Shown: positions 32,343 through 39,385 of the stretch, one piece after another | Numbering within the stretch: the stretch's first letter is position 1 | How the letters are laid out: the number at the start of each line of letters is the position of its first letter | DNA from: Acidimicrobiales bacterium | Lineage (GTDB): Bacteria > Actinomycetota > Acidimicrobiia > Acidimicrobiales > SZUA-35 | Direction: 5' to 3' | NCBI GenBank assembly: GCA_020630065.1 | Contig: JAHDCC010000012.1 | Span: 70,171-109,555 of the forward strand | Length of the DNA stretch: 39,385 nt | Program-made: the position numbers and the translations under genes | Notes under the pieces: generated by a model | Database searches by the model: none | What the model saw: only the letters and a program-made list of their open reading frames with translations | What the model was told of the DNA's origin: nothing

Positions 32343-34064
32343 ATGGCTTTCCAACCCCAGCTGGCGGACAACCTAGCCTCCGGCCGATGGGTGCGTGCTA
32401 GATATTCACTTACCCTTCATTGGCTGCTAGCTTCGCTCGTGCTGCTTGGTTTGCTTCCAATTATCGGGGCAGCCGATGTCTGGTCAGCCGACGTAGGGGC
32501 TCAACTTGCCCAGAGCCAACAATTAGCTACCGGTGGAGGCTGGTACTTCAGCCACCCGTTACCTCAAGCCGACCCGTCTGGAGAATGGTTTACGTACCAT
32601 TTGTCGGGACGCGTTGACGGCGACTACGTAGTTTTGGCGAAACATCCTGCGTTTTCGTGGCTGGTAGCCGGGTTGCTTCAGCTGGGTGGCTTTGGCGCTG
32701 TGCTCGCCTTTTCGGCGCTTTCGACTTCGACGGCCGGACTCGGCGTCGCTTTTCTTGCTCGGATGACGGTCGATGAGCGGTCGGCTGTTGTGTTGTTATG
32801 GATCGTTGCCGTCATGAGCCCACTAGCGTTCGATGGATATCTGGGTTATGCCCACACGTTCGCAGCTGCACTCACAATCTGGTCGATGTATGCTGCGGTC
32901 TTGCATATCCGTTCTGGACGCGTCTTCCATCAAGGCGTCTTGTTGAGTTGTGTGCTGGCCGCCGCAGGGCCCTTTGTTAGAACCGAAGCAGTATTGGCTG
33001 GTGTTGCGCTTGGACTGGCGTTGATAACGACGTCAAGAACCTGGTGGACGGTTACCCAGCGGCGTGTAGCGTTGATCAGCGGCAGTCTAGTCGTCATCTC
33101 TGCTCTGATCGGTTTTGTCGGTGATCGCCTCATTTCGATTCAGGCCGACAGCTACATCGGTCAGACCACGGAATCGGTCGGGTGGCTTGCGGGACGATTT
33201 CTTGGATTTAACGCTACCTGGCTCTGGGCGAGCAGTTCCGGGTGGCGGACTCAGGACATATTGTTAATCGCAGTACCAATCTTGTGGTATTTGGGTGGAC
33301 GGGCCGCGGCGCGCTCTTCGGAACAATCCCATCGGTACCTGATAGTGGGAGCTGGACTGATGGTTCTGTGGTGGCTTTTAGACCCCCAACACGTCGTTCC
33401 TGGCTTACTGTTAGCTTTTCCGCTTCTAACGCTTTTGGCCAGCTTAATAACTATTGACTTCTTGGATGCTCCGGTACAAGTCCTTGGATTGGCCGCATTC
33501 GCCTTCTTCGCTGGCACCGTCATCTTAACCCAGTATCCGCAAGGGGGAACAGCCGAATGGGGAGGCCGGTACTTTGCTGCTGGCATTCCCTTTGTGATGG
33601 TAGGGGTAAGTAGCAGTGTCAAACGACTGATCAACCCGTCGACTCAGAGACTGTCAACAACGATACTGCCGGTCGGTATCGCCTCTGTCCTATTAATCTC
33701 GACCGGGTTTGGCGCCTTGCGTCAGTCAAAACTCTTGGTCGCCGACCTAGGGGCCAGCGTCGAGCAAACTATCGCTGGCACTGAACAGTCGTATGATGAC
33801 GATGACGTTGTCGTTATCTCTACCTCCAATGCCGTGAGCAGACTTTTGTGGGATCAGACATCGACAGAACCTTGGCTTCTCGTTCCACCAGAAGAGTTAG
33901 AAGAAGCGATGGCTAATCTCAACACGATAGGCGTGGACCGAGTTGTCGTAATCGCCGAGCGCCATCAAGAAACCAACAGAACGATCGGCCCGTACGTTGA
34001 TGTCGAAGTTGTCGAACCTTGGGCCACAAGTCCGGTAGAAATATTGGCGTTCCATGCAGAATAG
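32343..34064 (+). CDS. Polytopic GT-C-like membrane glycosyltransferase (first of tandem pair)
   Basis: A ~573-residue membrane protein with about ten to twelve hydrophobic helices and a soluble C-terminal tail. Family-like features shared with its downstream neighbour: an acidic first loop (SADVGAQLAQSQQ), a KHPAFSWLVAGLLQLG segment, AHTFAAALT, FVRTEAVLAG, and a late EWGGRYFAAGIPF motif. This layout resembles ArnT/PMT-type GT-C transferases, which use polyprenyl-phosphate sugars, but I cannot prove the class. In the first loop the neighbour's DD pair is replaced by DV. The ATG at 32343 or a GTG at 32316 may be the start; neither has a good ribosome-binding site. It overlaps the next gene by 11 nt. 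Confidence 0.72.
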   Translation: MAFQPQLADNLASGRWVRARYSLTLHWLLASLVLLGLLPIIGAADVWSADVGAQLAQSQQLATGGGWYFSHPLPQADPSGEWFTYHLSGRVDGDYVVLAKHPAFSWLVAGLLQLGGFGAVLAFSALSTSTAGLGVAFLARMTVDERSAVVLLWIVAVMSPLAFDGYLGYAHTFAAALTIWSMYAAVLHIRSGRVFHQGVLLSCVLAAAGPFVRTEAVLAGVALGLALITTSRTWWTVTQRRVALISGSLVVISALIGFVGDRLISIQADSYIGQTTESVGWLAGRFLGFNATWLWASSSGWRTQDILLIAVPILWYLGGRAAARSSEQSHRYLIVGAGLMVLWWLLDPQHVVPGLLLAFPLLTLLASLITIDFLDAPVQVLGLAAFAFFAGTVILTQYPQGGTAEWGGRYFAAGIPFVMVGVSSSVKRLINPSTQRLSTTILPVGIASVLLISTGFGALRQSKLLVADLGASVEQTIAGTEQSYDDDDVVVISTSNAVSRLLWDQTSTEPWLLVPPEELEEAMANLNTIGVDRVVVIAERHQETNRTIGPYVDVEVVEPWATSPVEILAFHAE

Positions 34065-35664
34065 AACAACATCACAGAACCCTTTCTCGACTGCCCTAGT
34101 CGTGCATCTGTTGATATACGCCGCGTTGGTTACTGGGCTACTGGTGCTATTTCCCGACAGTGGTTCATTCAGCTCAGATGATGGAGCGTATGCTGGGCAG
34201 GTCTTTGCGGTTCAACACCAAGACTGGGCTTTAGATCGTGCCGTAGTCACAGTTGCCCCGGAAAACGAAGGCTGGATCAATACATACATCAGTTCTGATG
34301 GTCCTCTGCCCTATGTTCGTCATCCCGCCTATGTCTACTTATTGTTAGGTTCATCGGCGCTATTTGGCGATACCTACGGACTTGGAGTGCCTTCCGCGAT
34401 CGGTGCGGTTCTGTGTGTCTTTGCTGCATGGCTACTCACCACTGAGTATGACCATCGTAGTGCACCAGCCGCGTTTTGGATAGTCGGTCTGAGCCCTTTG
34501 TTGATTAATGCCACTACCTTTTGGGGTCACACGATCGCTTCCGGGCTCGTCGGCGTAGGTTTGTGGGCGGCGGTACGAGCAGCGAAAGATCGGTCCAGCA
34601 GCTATAGAAAAGTTTGGCTGTGGGGTGGCCTAGTTGGGGTAACAAACGCGGCTGCGATCTTCATCCGTACTGAGGCGGTGTTGTGGTTTGCCGGGCTGGT
34701 AATAGGACTGACCGTGTTGAACCGCTCTAGGCATTTCGTCGGGACAATGGGGGTTGCGCTGATTCCGGCCGTCGGAGCGTTTGTTACTGATCGGTGGTGG
34801 AGCCAATCGATACTCAACCAGTACGAGGTTATCGACCTGTCGGCTCCCGAAGAAGCAGCCTGGCTTGGGTCACGTGTACCCGCCGGCTTTCACCTGCTGC
34901 TGTCGCCATCTGATGGCGCCGGAGCGCTCTTTGTTGTAGTGGGTTTGTGTTTGTTAGTCTATGGCGCTGTCAAATTTCGTCTCGATAGTCAAGCCAGGTT
35001 AGCGACACGACTTCTTGTCGTTGGCGGTTCACTATTTGTCATTCCCGTTGTCAACAACCCCTCGACGATCACGGGTTTGGTTTCGGCTTGGCCACTTCTG
35101 CTAGTGGCAGGAATTGTTGGGTTTAGAGCATCTTCAACACAGAACCTGGCCCCAACTTCGTGGCTGTATGTACCGATGGGAATTCTGACGGTGCTGGTTC
35201 TCGCGACACAATACGCGGGCGGCGGTGGCCTCGAGTGGGGTGCGCGTTATCTAAGCACAGGTTTTGTAGGTATAGGCGTTTGGGCTGCGCTCAACTTGCG
35301 GGACCTGCTTGCCAGAACGCCCAGCGCAGTTTTGGCGATAGTGTGCTGTCCCGCTTTTCTCGGGCTATTCGTCACCTACCAATATCACAGCCGAAACGCA
35401 GACTTCGTTGCCGCTGCGACAGCGTATGAACCTGAGGTAGTGATCGCCAACCAGCCTGCGGGAACTCGTATAGCTTGGGCATCTTTGCCAACTTCGTGGT
35501 ACACCGCCGACGAGGACAACATAGTGGTGTTACTTGACCAAGTCATCGAAGCTGACGTCAAACGAATTACCGTCGTTGGTTTCGACGGGTTTGAACTAGA
35601 CACTCCTCGCAGCTACGACAGGATAGAGGAATCTGACAACCTCGTTCATTTCGTAGCCGACTAA
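34054..35664 (+). CDS. Polytopic GT-C-like membrane glycosyltransferase (second of tandem pair)
   Basis: A 536-residue membrane protein paralogous to the gene before it. The first external loop has SSDDGAYAGQVFAVQHQDW, with the DD pair typical of GT-C catalytic loops, then VRHPAYVYLLLGSSALFG, WGHTIASGLVGVGLWAA, FIRTEAVLWFAGL and GGGLEWGARYLSTGF. The C-terminal tail is soluble (about 100 residues). The ATG at 34054 lies inside the end of the upstream gene, implying translational coupling. The likely role is sugar transfer to lipid, protein or glycan on the outer face of the membrane. Substrate unknown. Confidence 0.75.
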   Translation: MQNRTTSQNPFSTALVVHLLIYAALVTGLLVLFPDSGSFSSDDGAYAGQVFAVQHQDWALDRAVVTVAPENEGWINTYISSDGPLPYVRHPAYVYLLLGSSALFGDTYGLGVPSAIGAVLCVFAAWLLTTEYDHRSAPAAFWIVGLSPLLINATTFWGHTIASGLVGVGLWAAVRAAKDRSSSYRKVWLWGGLVGVTNAAAIFIRTEAVLWFAGLVIGLTVLNRSRHFVGTMGVALIPAVGAFVTDRWWSQSILNQYEVIDLSAPEEAAWLGSRVPAGFHLLLSPSDGAGALFVVVGLCLLVYGAVKFRLDSQARLATRLLVVGGSLFVIPVVNNPSTITGLVSAWPLLLVAGIVGFRASSTQNLAPTSWLYVPMGILTVLVLATQYAGGGGLEWGARYLSTGFVGIGVWAALNLRDLLARTPSAVLAIVCCPAFLGLFVTYQYHSRNADFVAAATAYEPEVVIANQPAGTRIAWASLPTSWYTADEDNIVVLLDQVIEADVKRITVVGFDGFELDTPRSYDRIEESDNLVHFVAD

Positions 35665-35695
35665 CCCCCGAGCAGCATTCTTCGACCTCTGGAGA

Positions 35696-36058
35696 CTATG
35701 CGGTAACTATCTGTTCCCGAAGTGGAGCAATCGCCGAACCGATCTCTTCGATCACGTCGGCCACCACATTTAGCTCAATTAACGTGTCGACAAGATGACC
35801 GACCACGAGATCAAAATGTTCGTTTGTTATTTTCAGCTGTGCGTGAGCCGGACCCATATCCATTCCGGAATAGGTTCCTGGCCCACTCATCACTGAGGTA
35901 AGAAAAGACCGTTGATGGGCTTTCAATTTCGGAATGTCGACCCCATCGAAATAAAGTTTCAGCTCAGGATCACCGAGGACCTTTAGATAAAAAATATCTA
36001 CTGCCGCCTCGATAGCTTCCTCACCACCGATTCGTTCAAACAACGTCGACCCGCTCAT
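35696..36058 (-). CDS. Truncated haemoglobin, group I
   Basis: A 120-residue 2-on-2 globin of the group I (GlbN/trHbN) type: TLFERIGGEEAIEAAVDIFY at the N-terminus, with a B10 Tyr in DIFY; LKAHQRSFLTSVMSGPG; then GPAHAQLKITNEHFDLVVGH, where the NEHF His is the expected proximal haem ligand. Such proteins bind O2 or NO and often detoxify NO. The ATG at 36058 has GAAGGA about 8 nt upstream. It converges with the second GT-C-like gene (31-nt gap) and diverges from the BrkB gene. Confidence 0.92.
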   Translation of the reverse strand: MSGSTLFERIGGEEAIEAAVDIFYLKVLGDPELKLYFDGVDIPKLKAHQRSFLTSVMSGPGTYSGMDMGPAHAQLKITNEHFDLVVGHLVDTLIELNVVADVIEEIGSAIAPLREQIVTA

Positions 36059-36236
36059 CGTCTTGTCCTTCTCTGTTGACCCATACCGTTACGATGCAGA
36101 CTACGATCCAAGGATTTCTATCATGTCACCAGGTTGTGAAAGGAACCTCCCACGTGCGTACAGCCGGTGTTAGTTTGATGGTCGAACCAAGCTGGACTCA
36201 TTAGTCAACGCTGACGTTTGGTTAAGGCGATAGTCT

Positions 36237-36273
36237 ACGGTAACGAGTCGCCACTTCGAGCACTCGTTACCGT
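36237..36273. repeat. Perfect 12-bp inverted repeat upstream of the YihY/BrkB gene
   Basis: ACGGTAACGAGT and ACTCGTTACCGT around a 13-nt loop, ending 26 nt before the ATG at 36300. It may be an operator for a dimeric regulator or a stem-loop in the mRNA leader. The rest of the 242-nt divergent region towards the globin gene shows nothing else I can support. Confidence 0.7.
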
Positions 36274-36299
36274 CGAATGTCCATGGAATAAACAGCTCA

Positions 36300-37271
36300 A
36301 TGTCAAACCAATCAGCAAGCTTGAAGACCACAGTTCTAGCGGTCAAAGACCGCATCAAAGACCACAACGTAACTGTCAGCGCCGCAGGCATCGCGTTCTA
36401 CGGTCTGCTGGCGCTGGTTCCTACGTTGATTGCCTTAGTTTCGGTATATGCGTTGGTGGCTGATCCAAATCAAATCGAACAACAAGTCACCGATGTCGCG
36501 GGTTCGTTAGACGACGACACTCGTCGCTTCGTCGAAAAACAATTGACCGACATTGTCGGCGATGTCGAAGAGCAAGACGGCTCGCCAGGGTTGGGGCGTT
36601 GGTTTGGGCTTGGCATCGGAATCCTGTTGGCATTGTTTTCTGCATCTGGAGCGTTGCAGAAACTTATCAACACAATCGCGATCGCATATGACGCCGATGA
36701 TTCTCGACCTGGCTGGAAAGTCAGACTGCTCGCATACGGATTTACGGCTGGAGCCATTGTTGGTATCGCGGTATTGACCCTGGCCGTTGCCGTCGTGCCG
36801 GTATGGTTAAACCGGCTCGGACTCGGTTCGGTAGCGTCGGCGGCTATTCAAGTAGCTCAACTCCCGGTTCTAGGGATTCTGTTTGCAGGAGGATTGACTG
36901 TTCTCTACCGGTACGGGCCCGACCGGACCATCAAAACCCCTTGGCGCAATATCGGTGCAGTGGTCGGCACAGGCTTGTTCGTTTTGTTTGCGGTTCTATT
37001 CAGTATTTACTCGCGGAACGTCGGTGCGATGCCAGCCTCATATGGCCTTTTAGGGAGTGTTGCTGCCTTGATGACCTTTCTGCAATTGACATCGTTGGCA
37101 ATCATCATCGGAGCCGAGGTAAACGCGTTTCGAGAAGAGCACATTGAACAGACAAATCCAGCGGCACGCACAAACGTCTCGAATGAGGTGATCTCGCCTG
37201 AACCAATCAGCATGGGTAAGGCCATAATCGGTTTCATCGCCTTGTATATCTTGGGCCGTCAACCAAAGTAG
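36300..37271 (+). CDS. YihY/BrkB-family membrane protein
   Basis: A 323-residue membrane protein of the YihY/BrkB family (formerly annotated as RNase BN). Typical stretches: AAGIAFYGLLALVPTLIALV near the N-terminus, an external helical region (residues ~55-95), GILLALFSASGALQKLINTI, LYRYGPDRTIKTPWRNIGAV and YGLLGSVAALMTFLQLTSLA with IIGAEVNA. Six helices are expected. The role is uncertain (possible transport or envelope function). The start ATG 36300 has only a weak GGA upstream. The C-terminal tail has an extra hydrophobic stretch. Confidence 0.9.
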   Translation: MSNQSASLKTTVLAVKDRIKDHNVTVSAAGIAFYGLLALVPTLIALVSVYALVADPNQIEQQVTDVAGSLDDDTRRFVEKQLTDIVGDVEEQDGSPGLGRWFGLGIGILLALFSASGALQKLINTIAIAYDADDSRPGWKVRLLAYGFTAGAIVGIAVLTLAVAVVPVWLNRLGLGSVASAAIQVAQLPVLGILFAGGLTVLYRYGPDRTIKTPWRNIGAVVGTGLFVLFAVLFSIYSRNVGAMPASYGLLGSVAALMTFLQLTSLAIIIGAEVNAFREEHIEQTNPAARTNVSNEVISPEPISMGKAIIGFIALYILGRQPK

Positions 37272-37360
37272 CTGTCATCCTTGTAGTGCAATTTCGTTCA
37301 ACGGCGTCTTACTCAGCTTCGCTATACCGCCGTCCGGTAGGGAACCTTTACTAACAGCGG

Positions 37361-38185
37361 CTACGAACTTGACAGTCGGTACTTCCTAATCGACAACAAC
37401 GAAAACACCACAATCATTCCTACCGACCAGGCCAACGACCAACCAACGCTGCTGCCAGGGTCGTTACCGTTGTAGAGCGCTCGAGAAGCGTTAGTTACCT
37501 GTGTAAACGGGTTCACGTCAGCGGCCACCGTCAGCCAACCCGGCAACGTGTCGGTAGCGATAAAAGCCGACGACACAAATGTCAAAGGGAACATCCATGT
37601 GAAACCCGCGGCATTCGCCGCCTCAACCGAGCTTACCGACAATCCAACCAACGCCTGTACCCAACTTAGACCGTAACTAAAGAACAGCAGCAACGCCGTC
37701 GCTGCGGCGGCAGCCCCTAAACTTCCTTCGATACGAAAACCGAGTAGGAACGCCACCACTATCATCACCACAAACGTGATTATGTTGCGGACAAAGTCGG
37801 AAATGGTTCGCCCAATCAGAACTGCGGCCTGAGAGATCGGCAAGGAACGTAACCGGTCGATAAGCCCTTTGGAAAGATCCTCGGCTATCCCAACGCTGGT
37901 AAATGAGGTTCCAAAAACTAGCGTCTGGGCGAAGATCCCCGGCATTAGGTACTGGTCATACTCGTCAAACCCCGGGATCTGAATTTCTCCTCCGAATACG
38001 ACGCTGAACAGCAGAATAAACATGATCGGCTGAATGGTTGCAAAGACCAAGATTTCTACGTTTCGCGGCAGGATGCGAATATGACGACCGGCCTCGGTCA
38101 CCGAATCGGTCCAAATATTTCCAGCGCGTGCAGTGGGAGAAGGCGTTGGGCTGGTGTCTTGTAGTTCCATCGTCGCTTTCATCAC
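37361..38185 (-). CDS. ABC-2 type exporter permease (DrrB-like)
   Basis: A 274-residue ABC-2 membrane subunit with about six helices: ILVFATIQPIMFILLFSVVF near the N-terminus, GTSFTSVGIAEDLSKGLIDR, then LRSLPISQAAVLIGRTISDF and a C-terminal domain ending in basic residues. DrrB-like proteins export drugs or lipids. The GTG at 38185 overlaps the ATPase TGA as GTGA; an ATG follows as the second codon. It pairs with the ATPase immediately upstream. Substrate unknown; no resistance or biosynthesis genes are adjacent. Confidence 0.92.
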   Translation of the reverse strand: MMKATMELQDTSPTPSPTARAGNIWTDSVTEAGRHIRILPRNVEILVFATIQPIMFILLFSVVFGGEIQIPGFDEYDQYLMPGIFAQTLVFGTSFTSVGIAEDLSKGLIDRLRSLPISQAAVLIGRTISDFVRNIITFVVMIVVAFLLGFRIEGSLGAAAAATALLLFFSYGLSWVQALVGLSVSSVEAANAAGFTWMFPLTFVSSAFIATDTLPGWLTVAADVNPFTQVTNASRALYNGNDPGSSVGWSLAWSVGMIVVFSLLSIRKYRLSSS

Positions 38186-39153
38186 GCCACCTGATCTTGG
38201 ACTGATTCGTCTGAGTTAGTGAGATGTCCGGTCAGCGACAAAAACACGTCGTCCAAGGTAGGTCTGGTCACCTCAACGTCTCTAACGTCAACACCAGCCG
38301 CATCTAGGCGGCGAATGATATTCGGAACCACTCCTCCCCCGGTCCAAATCGGCGCCGTCAACGTAAGTGGTGAACCAGGTTCTTGTTCGACAACACCAGC
38401 GCACAAATCGGTGATCGCTTCCTTCGCAACGTCGATGTTTTCGAGCTTTACGATGGAGACACGAACTTTGTCCCCTCCGACTTGGTCTTTGAGTTCATCT
38501 GGGGTTCCCTCAGCGATCTTTATGCCACGATCGATCACAGCAATCTTTTCAGCAAGCTGATCGGCTTCCTCCAGATACTGTGTGGTGAGAAGCACAGTTG
38601 TTCCGACGTCTCCAAGTTTGTTGATGAAGTCCCACATGGAGATGCGGCTTCTGGGATCTAGACCCGTGGTCGGCTCGTCCAAAAAAAGAACTGAGGGTCG
38701 ATCAACCAAACTCATTGCAATGTCCAGACGGCGACGCATACCTCCGCTGTAGGTCTTCGCAGTTCGGTCACCTGCTTCGACGAGATCGAACATTTCGAGC
38801 AGTTCCGAAGCTCGGACTTTTCGATCTGATTTCTTGTGGTGAAAATAGCGGGCCATCAGCTCCAGGTTTTCTCGGCCGGTTAGACGCTCCTCGACTGCGG
38901 CGTACTGTCCGGTCAAACCGATCGAAGAACGCACGCCACCCGGGTTCTCGACGACGTCCACCCCATTCACCGTCGCATAGCCTGAAGACGGTTTAGTTAA
39001 TGTCGAGAACACTTTGACCGACGTGGTTTTACCGGCGCCGTTAGGACCCAACAACCCGAAAACTGAACCTGTTGGAACGTCAAGATCAAGTCCCGCTAGG
39101 GCCGCCGTCTTCCCGTAATATTTCGTCAAGGCTTCGCATCTCACCGCACTCAA
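38182..39153 (-). CDS. ABC exporter ATP-binding protein (DrrA-like)
   Basis: A 323-residue ABC ATPase of the DrrA/daunorubicin-resistance type. Walker A is GPNGAGKTT, the signature is YSGGMRRRLDIAMSLV, Walker B is [13 protein letters not shown], and the C-terminal domain has RVSIVKLENI and VTRPTLDDVFLSLTGH, typical of DrrA. The TTG at 39153 has GAGGTG about 6 nt upstream. Its stop overlaps the permease start, so the two are coupled. It would power export by the adjacent ABC-2 permease. Confidence 0.95.
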   Translation of the reverse strand: MSAVRCEALTKYYGKTAALAGLDLDVPTGSVFGLLGPNGAGKTTSVKVFSTLTKPSSGYATVNGVDVVENPGGVRSSIGLTGQYAAVEERLTGRENLELMARYFHHKKSDRKVRASELLEMFDLVEAGDRTAKTYSGGMRRRLDIAMSLVDRPSVLFLDEPTTGLDPRSRISMWDFINKLGDVGTTVLLTTQYLEEADQLAEKIAVIDRGIKIAEGTPDELKDQVGGDKVRVSIVKLENIDVAKEAITDLCAGVVEQEPGSPLTLTAPIWTGGGVVPNIIRRLDAAGVDVRDVEVTRPTLDDVFLSLTGHLTNSDESVQDQVA

Positions 39154-39364
39154 GTTGGCACCTCATCCATTCCGAGACGTATTCTTACCTGGGCAATCTC
39201 TTCGACTCTATCTAACCGAGGTGCTCTTGTCTTCGAATAAACCAGCACCACTACCCGGGTTCTACATTTGTACCCTGTTCTGAGCGGGACAATAGTTCAA
39301 ACTCGTCAGACGCAAGCAAGTCCACCTGGGGTCTCCTTGGTTATTGGTGTTAGACGACGCACCT

Positions 39365-39385
39365 ATCGTTCTGTGACCGAACGAT
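39365..39385. repeat. Inverted repeat at the window edge
   Basis: ATCGTTC and GAACGAT around a 7-nt loop, ending at the last base of the window. It may extend beyond the edge. The 39154-39385 stretch upstream of the exporter genes otherwise holds no gene I can support. Confidence 0.4.

Overview
The window is 39.4 kb of densely coding, mid-GC bacterial chromosome that reads as actinobacterial, most probably Acidimicrobiia-like. The support is a gap-pgk-tpiA block with secG downstream, a uvrC/rapZ/yvcK block just ahead of gap, many GTG/TTG starts, repeated ATGA/GTGA overlaps, and several genes that seem to be transcribed without a 5' leader. The lineage call is inference from gene order and sequence style; no rRNA or other taxonomic marker is present.

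Layout. (1) 1-2 kb: the 3' end of a RimK-type ATP-grasp ligase fused to a TrkA-C (RCK_C) domain, an AraC-family regulator broken by a one-base frameshift, and a small VOC protein. (2) 2-4.8 kb: a copper-efflux unit on the minus strand (CueR-like MerR regulator, CopA ATPase, CopZ chaperone) with a perfect CueR-type operator and an apparently leaderless copA start. (3) 4.8-8.5 kb: a scattered zinc/manganese-type ABC importer (permease and His/Asp-rich binding protein, no ATPase gene here), with a SoxR-like regulator under a near-canonical SoxR box, an L,D-transpeptidase lipoprotein and a small membrane protein between them. The permease and the binding protein share Fur/Zur-like boxes. (4) 8.5-12.2 kb: a Cys-containing winged-helix regulator diverging, across a perfect 31-bp palindrome, from a small membrane protein/TetR pair; then a four-cysteine uracil-DNA glycosylase, a two-domain VOC protein, a bidirectional terminator and tRNA-Leu with the unusual anticodon AAG.

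(5) 12.2-18.5 kb: an oligopeptide-type ABC transporter (binding protein, two permeases, one ATPase), then secG and a second binding protein. (6) 18.6-26.2 kb: reading in the minus direction, uvrC, a methyltransferase, rapZ, yvcK, gap, pgk and tpiA. whiA, which normally lies between yvcK and gap in actinobacteria, is absent. (7) 26.3-32.3 kb: nadA (plus strand), a polyprenyl-phosphate sugar transferase, a MarR regulator and uvrA. (8) 32.3-39.4 kb: two tandem paralogous polytopic membrane proteins that look like GT-C glycosyltransferases, a truncated haemoglobin, a YihY/BrkB membrane protein, and an ABC-2 exporter pair.

Functionally the window combines core functions (glycolysis, nucleotide excision repair, NAD synthesis, secretion) with metal and redox homeostasis and envelope polymer synthesis. 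I see no phage, IS element, CRISPR array or obvious defence island. The most interesting signals are regulatory: the SoxR-box/SoxR-like protein lacking one cluster cysteine, the leaderless promoter pattern, the long palindromes, and tRNA-Leu(AAG).
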